From positions 1,364,001 to 1,428,000 of the forward strand of contig CAVZJG010000002.1 in assembly GCA_963775575.1 (NCBI GenBank): 64,000 nt of DNA, given 5' to 3'. This document shows, piece by piece, positions 25,812-33,127 of the stretch. The notes beneath the pieces were generated by a model. That model searched no databases. It worked only from the letters and a program-made list of their open reading frames with translations, and had not been told where the DNA came from. Positions within the stretch are counted from its first letter, which is position 1. Every line of letters begins with the position of its first letter. This DNA comes from Roseiarcus sp963775575 (lineage in GTDB: Bacteria > Pseudomonadota > Alphaproteobacteria > Rhizobiales > Beijerinckiaceae). The translations under genes and the position numbers were made by a program.

Positions 25812-26243
25812 GGCGCGGCAAGGGGTAGGAGCGCGGTTTGAAGTTCGGGTTTCGGCCCTTCGAGGGCGCCGCATGATTCGCTTCGCGGCGCGTGGGGCCT
25901 AGAGCGGCGCAGCGCGTGGCGGCGGAGGCGACGGCCGAACCGACCGAGGACCGCGCCGTTTTCGAGCGCGATGGTTTGTTTTCAATGGCTTGCGTGACGG
26001 TTTTCCGCCGCCTCCTCGCGCGGCGCGGGCTTCGCTCGCCAGCCAATGCCGGCCGATTGAGGGGGTGAGTAAGCTGCTACCGTAATCCCGTAATCCGCTA
26101 CGCGATGTTCCCTCCGCGTTCATGCCCCGAGCGGCTTAGCGTACAGTTTTGTACAAATCGTGTGGTGACCCCAATACGTATCGGTCCATCCCAAGCTTGA
26201 ATCACAATCGCGCAGTGGAAGGGATCCTGAATCTCAACAGACC
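25812..26243. other. gene-free stretch before the IS-split locus
   Basis: I see no gene here. It contains a REP-like repeat at 26061-26097 and a small inverted GTAC...GTAC element at 26139-26152. Base composition drops to a lower GC from about 26.1 kb, marking the start of an acquired segment. Confidence 0.5.
26061..26097 (+). repeat. REP-like repeat, single copy
   Basis: GGGGGTGAGTAAGCTGC is followed by two CCGTAATCC-type units, matching the family seen at 1284-1409 and 1981-2024. It marks the left edge of the low-GC segment. Confidence 0.6.
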
Positions 26244-26465
26244 CTAGTCGGCTTTCACAAATTCTTTTCCGCACAATGAGAATGCCCTGACATAGGGTGC
26301 CAGATACCGGAATTTCATTCCACCACCCCCTCTTCTTGCGGCAACAATCTCGGAATGGCCATAGCCGGACCATCGCAAGACCATCGTGAACTGGCCGGCC
26401 TTTTTTGCAATGGTCCTCTCAAGCAACTTGTCATTTTCATCACAAAATACCGTGTCATCGACGAT
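26244..26465 (-). pseudogene. 3' remnant of the IS-split MORN-repeat gene
   Basis: Removing the IS (26474-27565) and one copy of its 8-bp duplication joins the MORN reading frame exactly in phase to this open frame. It adds 73 codons, including DENDKLLERTIAKKAGQF and FRYLAPYVRAFSLCGKEF, to a TAG at 26244. It no longer has its own start that would be expected to work. The domain is unrecognised. Confidence 0.8.
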
Positions 26466-26473
26466 GTCGAAAG

Positions 26474-27565
26474 CGTGCCTATCCGGTTAACGCAGACACC
26501 CCCTAGATGTAGGGTGCGTCCACGCGCCGGAATAAAGGTCGGCATAGGTCGGCGCCTCAACCCCGCCCGCGATGCCGAGCAGCGAGCGGAAGGCGTTGAA
26601 CGGGTAGAACCGCCTGTTGAAGCGGAACGTGAACTCATTGAGGTAGGCTTGTAGGTGCTTCGCGCTCACGCCGTGGTGGATGCCGTTGAGCCAGGCCTTC
26701 AAATTGGAGAAGACGAGGTGGATCATCGGCATGAACTGTTCGACCATTTCGGGGTCGCCGCATTCGGCAATTGCATGGTGGTCGTAGCCCCGCTTGCGCA
26801 AGCTGGCATAGCCGCTCCAATCGTCGGTGACGATCAGCGAGCCTGGCATGACGGCGCTCTCGACAAAGCCACACAAGGAATCGGCGCCGCGGTCAGCAGC
26901 GATGGCCAGTCGTACTCGACCGGCATAGCGGCCATCCTTCCGCTTGTCTTGTGCCGTGCCCGGCTTCCGGCGGCGAACCTCGACAGCGGCGGCCACCAGC
27001 GTTTTGTGGTGGATGCCCCGGCCTTCGCCGCGCGTCCTTCCACCAACCCACGTCTCATCAACCTCCACATGCTCTTTTGGCCGACCACCAATGCGGTCCT
27101 GGTCCGGCCGCACCATGCCCGCGCGCAGTTTGTGCAGGATGCCGAAGGCCGTTTCGTATCGTGTCAGCCCGAGTTGCCGCTGAAACTGCACCGCCGACAT
27201 GCCCGGCGTTTGGCTGGCGACGAGGTACGCGGCCCAGAACCAGACGCTGAGCGGCGTATGACTGCGTTCCATGACCGTGCCGACCAGGAGACCGGCCTGG
27301 CGGCGGCACGCACGGCACTCCAGAACACCCGGTCGGGTGACAATGCGGAAGGGCTCGGCGATCAGGCCGCAATGCGGGCAGACAAAGCCGTCAGGCCAAC
27401 GCGCGCGCCCAAGATAGGCAGCGCACGCCGCGTCATCGGGAAACAGCTGCTGAAACTCGGGGAGCGATTGGGGAAAAGCCAGATCGTCGCGCTGCTGGAC
27501 GTCCATGGTCGCCATGATGCCCGACGCTAGCCCTGGTGGGTGTCTGCGTCAACCGGATAGGCACG
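26474..27565 (-). mobile_element. IS1595-family insertion sequence, complete
   Basis: The element is 1092 bp. Its 28-bp ends (26474-26501, CGTGCCTATCCGG...; 27538-27565) are inverted with a single mismatch. An 8-bp direct repeat, GTCGAAAG, flanks it at 26466-26473 and 27566-27573, the target duplication length known for IS1595 elements. The single gene it carries is intact, so the copy may be active. It is inserted in a MORN-repeat gene. Confidence 0.95.
26487..27515 (-). CDS. IS1595-family (ISXO2-like) transposase
   Basis: A 342-residue transposase. The N-terminal zinc-binding part (WPDGFVCPHCG and LECRACRRQ) is followed by the DDE domain: HVEVDETWVGG supplies the first Asp, IVTDDWSGYASLRKRGYDHH the second, and HLVFSNLKAWLNGIHHGVS precedes the final acidic/Asn position. 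The ISXO2-type C-terminus YLNEFTFRFNRR is present. Both ends lie inside the element's inverted repeats, as usual for single-gene IS elements. Confidence 0.96.
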   Translation of the reverse strand: MATMDVQQRDDLAFPQSLPEFQQLFPDDAACAAYLGRARWPDGFVCPHCGLIAEPFRIVTRPGVLECRACRRQAGLLVGTVMERSHTPLSVWFWAAYLVASQTPGMSAVQFQRQLGLTRYETAFGILHKLRAGMVRPDQDRIGGRPKEHVEVDETWVGGRTRGEGRGIHHKTLVAAAVEVRRRKPGTAQDKRKDGRYAGRVRLAIAADRGADSLCGFVESAVMPGSLIVTDDWSGYASLRKRGYDHHAIAECGDPEMVEQFMPMIHLVFSNLKAWLNGIHHGVSAKHLQAYLNEFTFRFNRRFYPFNAFRSLLGIAGGVEAPTYADLYSGAWTHPTSRGCLR

Positions 27566-28258
27566 GTCGAAAGTTAACGACCCCTTGTTTTCGGTCGTGG
27601 CGAACCCGGCGGCGGTGACCTCCTTGGCCAGTTGATCGCCGATCCAATCCCACCCACGAACGTAGTTGTCACCGCAGAGTGCTTTGTTCACACGCAGTGC
27701 GATCCAGTCATCGCCTTCTCTCAGGCACCCCAGATTCCAAATCCCGGCGTGCGCGTTGCCGTAGGTAAGATAAGTGCCCTCACCATCCGGCAGATCTTTC
27801 CTGAATCCGCCCTCATAGGAGCTGTTGTTGTTGATCGTCAATTTGCCGTGCCCATTCATTTCGCTATGCAACCACCCCCCGCTGTACTCTTCGCCATTGC
27901 TCCATTTGTAAACACCGGAGCCGTTACGTTGTCCATCGACCATTTCACCTTGGTAATTGTCGCCATCTGGAAATGTGTAAGTGCCGGTTCCTGTCAATCT
28001 TCCGTTCGTCACGCTGCCTTCATATGTGAAACGCAACTTCTGGTTTCTGAACCACTGCAAACGGCCCAATCCGTCAGCGATTCCCGAATTGCACGCGCCG
28101 ACCCAGCTAACACTCTCTGGCGCGTCGGGGATTTCATTCCAAATCTTGCATTTGGACTTGCTATCGCTGATCCACCCGGCCTGCTGACTGTTCGCAGGAT
28201 CGGAGACGAATCCGACAACCGCCAGCAGTAGAATGAAGCTTTTCGAAGTTATTCTCAC
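27527..28258 (-). pseudogene. MORN-repeat secreted protein, interrupted by IS1595 element
   Basis: The GTG at 28258 is chosen because GGAGG lies five bases upstream. A signal peptide (residues 1-about 25, SFILLLAVVGFVSDPANS) precedes a domain with three to four MORN repeats (YEGSVTNGRLTGTGTYTFPD, YQGEMVDGQRNGSGVYKW, YSGGWLHSEMNGHGKL, YEGGFRKDLPDGEGTYL), probably a surface or envelope-facing repeat sheet. Genuine sequence ends at GSLTFD; the last nine residues (RAYPVDADTHQG region) are read from the IS end. The original 3' part survives at 26244-26465. The shortened protein could still be made. Confidence 0.85.
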
Positions 28259-28447
28259 ACCAGCCTCCACGGTCTGTTACGCGGTCGAAACCATGCGCTC
28301 TTCCACCCATCTGCGTTACTCCGACATTTCCCATATGTCAGCCCTCGCCGCCATTCGACCGGCCCCCCGCCCGGCGACGCCGAGGCTGGCCTTCGCCCTG
28401 CCAAAGCCCATATAAGCGGAACGCCCAACCTTCCCTTTAGAGGATCT

Positions 28448-28600
28448 CGCCTTTAGATTGAATCGGTCTCTGTCGTCATTGCGAGCGACAGCGAAGCAAT
28501 CGAGACTAAGCGGCCGCCGCAAACCCTAAGTCTGGAGGGCTTCGCTTCGCTCGCAATGACGGCTGAGATGTTTTTGCTTGAACCCATCATGCCTTAAAGA
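28448..28600. repeat. dispersed palindromic repeat, copy 2
   Basis: The core arms 28474-28506 and 28530-28562 pair (CGTCATTGCGAGCGACAGCG and its complement). Outer blocks match copy 1 at 5908-6058. It ends only nine bases before the sufE start and fills most of the gene-free stretch between 28259 and 28608. Confidence 0.85.
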
Positions 28601-28608
28601 GCGCGCCG

Positions 28609-29028
28609 CTGACCGCGATCGAAACCATCCGCGCCGATTTCGCCTTCCTCGACGACTGGGAGGACCGTTATCGCTATGTCATCGAACTCGGCCGCGCGCT
28701 CGAGCCGCTGAGCCCGGCCGCGCATAGCGACGCCAACAAGGTTCGCGGCTGCGTCAGCCAGGTTTGGCTCGAATGCGAGAGCCGCCGCGACGCGGCCGGC
28801 GAGACGATCCTGCATTTTCGCGGCGACAGCGATTCGCATCTGGTGCGCGGGCTGATCGCGATCGCGATCGCGCTTCTCTCCGACCGCGCGCCCAGGCAGA
28901 TCGTCGCCACGGACGCCTTGGCGACATTCCGCGAATTCGGCCTCGAGCAACATCTGACGCCGCAGCGTTCCAACGGCGTGCGGGCGATGATCGAGCGCAT
29001 CCGCGCCGACGCCGCCGCGCCGGCGTGA
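28609..29028 (+). CDS. sufE: SufE cysteine desulfurase sulfur acceptor
   Basis: The frame encodes a 139-residue SufE, which takes sulfur from SufS and passes it to the Fe-S scaffold. The family core DFAFLDDWEDRYRYVIELGR and NKVRGCVSQVWLECE (active cysteine in GC-x-SQVW) and the C-terminal LGLEQHL/RSNGVRAMIERI-type end are clear. No ATG, GTG or TTG lies in frame before codon 79; a stop is at 28579. The only start at the family position is a CTG at 28609, preceded by AAAGAG. The repeat copy directly upstream may have replaced the normal start region. Confidence 0.85.
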   Translation: MTAIETIRADFAFLDDWEDRYRYVIELGRALEPLSPAAHSDANKVRGCVSQVWLECESRRDAAGETILHFRGDSDSHLVRGLIAIAIALLSDRAPRQIVATDALATFREFGLEQHLTPQRSNGVRAMIERIRADAAAPA

Positions 29029-29047
29029 CGCGCGGTCGTCCTCCGAA

Positions 29048-29419
29048 TCACCCGCCTGCCTGCGTCAGGCTCTTGAGGTAGTCGGCGATCGCCTCGCGGT
29101 AGGCGGGCGGCAGTTCGGCGATGTTGCGCGCCACCTCGGCTATTGGCCCGCCGAGCGTGTCGCCGGTCGGCGTGAACCCGCTCGTCAGCGCTTCGACGAT
29201 GTCGGCCTTCGACCAATCCTTGAGGCCGACGGCGGTGATGTCGGGCGCCTTGGCTTTGCCGTCCGGGGTCGGAGCGCCGGTCAGCCGCCGATCCGCGATG
29301 ATCCCGCCCAGGAGGTCGCGCGGCGAATGGCATTCCCCGCAATGTCCGGGCGACCGGCGCGGCCGAACGGGCGTCGGCAATTTGGCTTTCGGAAAAGGTG
29401 AGGATACAATATATTCATT
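29048..29419 (-). pseudogene. cytochrome c remnant, C-terminal heme domain only
   Basis: The open frame holds one heme site, GHCGECHSPRDLLGG (Cys-Gly-Glu-Cys-His), followed by IADRRLTGAPTPDGK, ITAVGLKDWSKADIVEALTS and AIADYLKSLTQ. This is the last domain of the diheme/triheme cytochrome c subunits that serve periplasmic dehydrogenases. There is no signal peptide and no ATG or GTG start; a stop lies at 29420-29422. Without export the heme could not be attached, so I regard it as a fragment. The 5' side runs into the promoter of the CHRD gene. Confidence 0.75.
29382..29410 (+). promoter_or_regulatory. likely sigma-70 type promoter of the CHRD gene
   Basis: TTGGCT (29382-29387) and TACAAT (29405-29410) are separated by 17 bases, followed by an AT-rich stretch and a strong GGGAGGAGG ribosome site before the ATG at 29442. 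Confidence 0.5.
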
Positions 29420-29441
29420 CTAACATTGAAGGGAGGAGGAC

Positions 29442-29897
29442 ATGGCTCTCATAGCGTCGCGGCGCAGCGCAATCAGCGCTCTTGCTCTCGTCGGCGTGGC
29501 GTGGGCCGGGTTCGCTTATGCGCAGCCCGTCTCTTTTTCGGTCGAACTCACCGGCGCCCAGCAGGTTCCGCCGGTTCAGACCGCCGCCGTCGGAAAGGCG
29601 GACTTGACCTATGACGCGAGCACGCGGGCCGTCACTTGGTCGGTCGCCTACAGCGGCTTTTCCAGCCCCGCGACCATGGCGCATTTCCACGGTCCGGCGG
29701 CCGCCGGCGCCAACGGCCCGGTGGCGATCTGGTTGAGCAAGCAAGGCGCCCCCGCCGACAGCCCGCTCACCGGCCAGGCGACGTTGAGCCCGGATCAGGC
29801 CGCGCAATTTGCGGCGGGTCAATGGTACATCAACGTCCATTCGAAGGACCATCCATCCGGCGAAATTCGCGGCCAGGTGGTTCCGCCGAAGGGCTGA
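29442..29897 (+). CDS. secreted CHRD-domain protein
   Basis: The 151-residue protein has a signal peptide (ending VAWAGFAYA) and a single CHRD domain: FSVELTGAQQVPPVQTAAVG, ATMAHFHGPAAAGANGPVAIWL and WYINVHSKDHPSGEIRGQV. The domain is named after chordin and occurs in many secreted bacterial proteins with unknown ligand; the conserved histidines suggest metal binding. It has a strong ribosome site (GGAGGAGG). It lies between a cytochrome c fragment and a cytochrome b561-like gene, which may hint at a periplasmic redox setting. Confidence 0.88.
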   Translation: MALIASRRSAISALALVGVAWAGFAYAQPVSFSVELTGAQQVPPVQTAAVGKADLTYDASTRAVTWSVAYSGFSSPATMAHFHGPAAAGANGPVAIWLSKQGAPADSPLTGQATLSPDQAAQFAAGQWYINVHSKDHPSGEIRGQVVPPKG

Positions 29898-29905
29898 CCG
29901 TCGCT

Positions 29906-30610
29906 TTAGATGCAGTAGATGAGCGCGGCGGCCAGGGTCACGCTGGCGCCGAGCGCCAGGGCGGCGCGCACGCGCGAGGCCATGCGCGGCGCCGCCTCCG
30001 GCGGCAAGACCTTGCGCCCGGCGATCATCGGCCAAAGCAGATTGTGCCGTTTCACCGTGGCGTAGGCGACGATCGCGAGCACGTGGATCGCCGCGGCGAT
30101 GAGGAGCGCGTCCCAGAGCAACCGATCGTGCAGCACATCGATCCAATTGGCGACGACGGCGGGAACGCGTTCGGATAGCGGCCCCTCCTCGGCGATGTCG
30201 TTTCCGACATAGAGGCCGGCGAGCGTCTGCCCGAGCATCAATGCGATGAGCAGCAGCACCATCCAGCCGCCAGCCGGGTTATGCCCGATCTGGAGATCGG
30301 GCTCGCGACGCAGCGCGTGAGCGAGATGGCGAACGGCGGCGGGCGGCGACACGAGAAAGGTCGAGAAGCGCGCCGTTTGACTGCCGAAGAAGCCCCACAG
30401 CAGCCGGAACAGCAGCGCCACGAGGAGCGCATCGCCGGCTCGCGCGTGCCAATCCATCCATCCCAGCCGCGCCGTCGCGTAGGCGGCGACGATCAGCAAG
30501 ACGGCGAGCCAATGGAAAAGCCGCGTCGGAAGGTCCCAGACGACGATTTCCCGGCCGACGCCGGCCGTTTCGTCCGCCCGATGCGCAACGTCTGGACCGC
30601 CTTCGCTCAT
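29906..30610 (-). CDS. cytochrome b561-like membrane protein
   Basis: The 234-residue protein has the Ni/Fe-hydrogenase b-type cytochrome pattern: VVWDLPTRLFHWLAVLLIVAAY (heme-ligand His), RLLWGFFGSQTARF, GHNPAGGWMVLLLIALMLGQTLAGLY, WIDVLHDRLLWDALLIAAAIHVLAIVAY and a final membrane segment. It likely carries two b hemes and passes electrons between quinones and a periplasmic cytochrome. Its ATG overlaps the stop of a small upstream frame (ATGA) and has no ribosome site of its own. Confidence 0.88.
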   Translation of the reverse strand: MSEGGPDVAHRADETAGVGREIVVWDLPTRLFHWLAVLLIVAAYATARLGWMDWHARAGDALLVALLFRLLWGFFGSQTARFSTFLVSPPAAVRHLAHALRREPDLQIGHNPAGGWMVLLLIALMLGQTLAGLYVGNDIAEEGPLSERVPAVVANWIDVLHDRLLWDALLIAAAIHVLAIVAYATVKRHNLLWPMIAGRKVLPPEAAPRMASRVRAALALGASVTLAAALIYCI

Positions 30611-30753
30611 GAACGCGCCACGGCGCGCCGCCGACGGCGTTCATGACGACGGGCTGCGCAGGCAAGCCATGTCGCGCATGCGAGGGCCGCGGCCGCTGAC
30701 CAAGCGGGCGCGTCCTCCAAGCGATTGGCCACTCGGCCCATGCCGAACTTCAT
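30607..30753 (-). CDS. possible small membrane peptide upstream of the cytochrome b gene
   Basis: A 48-residue frame starts at ATG 30753 (GAGGGA is twelve bases upstream) and has a hydrophobic segment SAAAALACATWLACAA followed by an arginine-rich tail. Its TGA overlaps the ATG of the cytochrome b561-like gene. Since that gene lacks a ribosome site, coupled translation would explain the arrangement. The existence of the peptide is not certain. Confidence 0.35.
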   Translation of the reverse strand: MKFGMGRVANRLEDAPAWSAAAALACATWLACAARRHERRRRRAVARS

Positions 30754-30820
30754 CACGTCGATTTCCCTCGGCGGCCGGCGCGATCCGGCCGCCAATTTTG
30801 CCCGTCGGCGTCCCGTTTGG

Positions 30821-30835
30821 TCAACGGTCCGTTAA
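30821..30835. promoter_or_regulatory. near-consensus CtrA box
   Basis: TCAA-N7-TTAA lies 52 bases upstream of the coiled-coil membrane protein gene at 30887; one base differs from TTAA-N7-TTAA. Confidence 0.35.
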
Positions 30836-30886
30836 TCCCGAGGGCCGAATATCGGGCGATATGGACGATATTTTCGGGACCCCGCC

Positions 30887-31816
30887 ATGAACGAACACGA
30901 AGACGTGAACCCCGAGCATCCTCTCGCAGCCGGCGCCGGGCCGAACGAACCCGCCGCGAGCCGAGACGAACAAGCCGAGAAACCCGCCGACGCGGCTGAA
31001 TCCCTCGCCGCGGCGCCGAGCGCCGCCGAGGCGCACGAAGCCTCGCCGGCGATCGAGGCGGCGCGGCTCGATCTCATTCCCTATCACGCGTCCGCTGAAG
31101 CCCAGGGCGCCGACGGCGCCAGCGCCGCCGCGCGATCGCCGGGGCGATGGCGGATCGGCCTCGCCGCCGGCCTGGCGCTCGTCGCCGCCGTCGCGGCGGC
31201 CGGGGCCTACGATCACGCGAGGCAGTCGAGCCTGCTGACGGCCAAAGCCGACGAGAGCCGCTCCCTCGCCCAGACGGTCAAGCTTATCGAGGATCGCATC
31301 GGCGCCATCGAGGCCGCGCGAACGCGCGACGAAAGCCCCGATCTGCGCAAGCTCGCCGCCGAGATCAAAGCGGAAGGCGGCGCCGCGCGCGACCTTGGCG
31401 GCGCGCTCGCCCAGCTGACGGCGCGGGTCGACCGCGTCGACCACGATCACGGCGCGCGTCTCGACAAGCTCGCCGATCGCATCGACCACGAATCGACGGG
31501 CCGGATCGCCGACCTTTCGACGCGGCTCGACAAGCTCGAAAAGAGGCAGGCCGCGCCGCCGGCGAAGCCCGACCCCGGCGTCTCCAGCGAAACGACCGGC
31601 TCGCTCGCGAGACCGCAGGCGCCGCTACGCGGCTATTGGCTCGTCGAAGTCCAGGACGGCGCCGCGATCGTCGACGGCCGCGACGGCCCGCAACAAGTCG
31701 CGCCCGGCGATTTTCTGCCCGGCGCCGGCCGGGTGCAGCGCATCGAGCGTCGCGGACAAGGGTGGGTCGTGGTGACGACCTCGGGGCTCATCGTCGCCGA
31801 TCAGCCGCCGTTCTGA
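30887..31816 (+). CDS. coiled-coil membrane protein, Rhizobiales conserved
   Basis: A 309-residue protein with an acidic Ala/Glu/Pro-rich cytosolic N-terminus (1-80), one membrane helix (about 88-107), and a periplasmic coiled coil (about 110-230; RIGAIEAARTRDESPDLRKL, RLDKLADRIDHESTGRIADL). The C-terminal domain (GYWLVEVQDGAAIVDGRDGP, VAPGDFLPGAGRVQRIERRG, GWVVVTTSGLIVADQPPF) recurs in many Rhizobiales membrane proteins. The function is unknown. Its 3' end overlaps the convergent irr by 16 bases. Confidence 0.8.
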   Translation: MNEHEDVNPEHPLAAGAGPNEPAASRDEQAEKPADAAESLAAAPSAAEAHEASPAIEAARLDLIPYHASAEAQGADGASAAARSPGRWRIGLAAGLALVAAVAAAGAYDHARQSSLLTAKADESRSLAQTVKLIEDRIGAIEAARTRDESPDLRKLAAEIKAEGGAARDLGGALAQLTARVDRVDHDHGARLDKLADRIDHESTGRIADLSTRLDKLEKRQAAPPAKPDPGVSSETTGSLARPQAPLRGYWLVEVQDGAAIVDGRDGPQQVAPGDFLPGAGRVQRIERRGQGWVVVTTSGLIVADQPPF

Positions 31817-32352
31817 CTCGCCGAGCCGCCGGCGCGACGTATCCGCACGACGACGTCGATGCGCGCGATCTCGCCTCCGACCGGCGCCTTGGGCAATTGC
31901 GCCAACGCGACGTCGCCGTCGGGGATGTCGATGAGCGCGCCGGTCTCCTCGATCAGGAAATGCTGGTGCGGGTTCGCATTGGTGTCGAAAAAGGCGCTCG
32001 GCCCGTCGATCGCGATTTCCCTGAGCAGCCCGGCGCCGGTGAATTGGTGCAGAGTGTTGTAGATCGTCGCCAGCGACACCGGCGCCCTGACGGCCTTGGC
32101 TTCCTCGAACAGCGTTTCCGCCGTCACGTGGCGGTCGCCTTTGCCGAACAGCAGCCAGCCCAGCGCGAGGCGTTGACGCGTCGGGCGCAGCCGGGCCTGG
32201 CGCAACTTCGCGCGCAGCTCGTGAACGGGGCACCCGTTCAAGGCGTCGCCGCCGGCGACAGCCTCGGCCTCGGCGGGCGAATCGGCGATGGCGCGCACTC
32301 GGGATCGCTTCTCCCTGCATTCGGGCGGGCCGCCCGGTTTGCGGGGCATCAT
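31801..32352 (-). CDS. irr: Irr, iron response regulator (Fur family)
   Basis: The 183-residue protein matches Irr: CPVHELRAKLRQARLRPTRQRLALGWLLFGKGDRHVTAETL (winged helix), PVSLATIYNTLHQFTGAGLL (recognition helix), FFDTNANPHQHFLIEETGALID (metal/heme-binding histidines HQHF) and IARIDVVVRIRR. Irr represses or activates iron and heme genes under iron limitation and is degraded or inactivated through heme. The first about 35 residues are an unusual low-similarity extension. The neighbour fabA-fabB-fabI in divergent orientation is the usual Rhizobiales context. Confidence 0.93.
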   Translation of the reverse strand: MMPRKPGGPPECREKRSRVRAIADSPAEAEAVAGGDALNGCPVHELRAKLRQARLRPTRQRLALGWLLFGKGDRHVTAETLFEEAKAVRAPVSLATIYNTLHQFTGAGLLREIAIDGPSAFFDTNANPHQHFLIEETGALIDIPDGDVALAQLPKAPVGGEIARIDVVVRIRRAGGSASQNGG

Positions 32353-32558
32353 ATCACGTTGCTTCGCCTTCGTCAGCTAAACCTCGAACGCCCGCCCCGA
32401 ACCGATTTTCCGCCCGTCGCCAGGCGGCGCGGGCCGTCAAGCGCGACAAAAGGATCGCGGCCAAGCGCTTTCGGGACGCGCGCGCCTGTGGTAGGAAATG
32501 CCGAAAAGGCCGGCGCGCTCGGCGGCCGCGCCCTTCGCGCCAAGGAATTCGCGACAGC

Positions 32559-33083
32559 ATGCCGGAACGGCCCTCTCATTTCGCCTACGAAGACCTGTTG
32601 GCCTGCGGTCGCGGCGACCTGTTCGGCGCGGGCAACGCCCAACTGCCTCTTCCGCCGATGCTGATGTTCGACCGCATCGCCGACATCAGCGAGACCGGCG
32701 GCGCCCACGGCAAGGGCGGCGTGCGCGCCGAGTTCGACATCAAGCCCGAGCTGTGGTTCTTCGGTTGCCATTTCAAGGGCGATCCGGTCATGCCGGGATG
32801 CCTCGGGCTCGACGCGCTGTGGCAGCTGACCGGGTTTTTCCTCGGCTGGCTCGGCCTTCCCGGACGCGGCCGGGCGCTCGGGGTCGGCGAAGTGAAATTC
32901 ATCGATCAGGTGCTGCCCTCGATCAAGCGGGTGATCTACGGCGTCGACATCAAGCGCATCTTCAGGGGCAAACTGATTCTCGGCATCGCCGACGGCTGGC
33001 TGGAGGCCGACGGGCGGCGCATCTACGAAGTCAAGGACATGCGCGTCGGCCTGTTCGGCGCCGCAAGGCCGAGTCAAGCCTAG
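32559..33083 (+). CDS. fabA: 3-hydroxydecanoyl-ACP dehydratase/isomerase
   Basis: The 174-residue hot-dog enzyme dehydrates 3-hydroxydecanoyl-ACP and isomerises the product, starting unsaturated fatty acid synthesis. The active site is GCHFKGDPVMPGCLGLDALWQL, giving His71 and Asp85, one residue from the E. coli numbering. PPMLMFDRI and the end RIYEVKDMRVGLF are conserved. It leads the fabA-fabB-fabI operon and is divergent from irr. Confidence 0.97.
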   Translation: MPERPSHFAYEDLLACGRGDLFGAGNAQLPLPPMLMFDRIADISETGGAHGKGGVRAEFDIKPELWFFGCHFKGDPVMPGCLGLDALWQLTGFFLGWLGLPGRGRALGVGEVKFIDQVLPSIKRVIYGVDIKRIFRGKLILGIADGWLEADGRRIYEVKDMRVGLFGAARPSQA

Positions 33084-33127
33084 CGGTCGCCGAGCTAGCC
33101 GGCCGAGGAACATTGCTGGAGAAAAGG

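Noticed and set aside
26098..26373. 91-codon minus frame near the IS
   Set aside because: It is out of phase with the MORN remnant, has no family similarity and no ribosome site.
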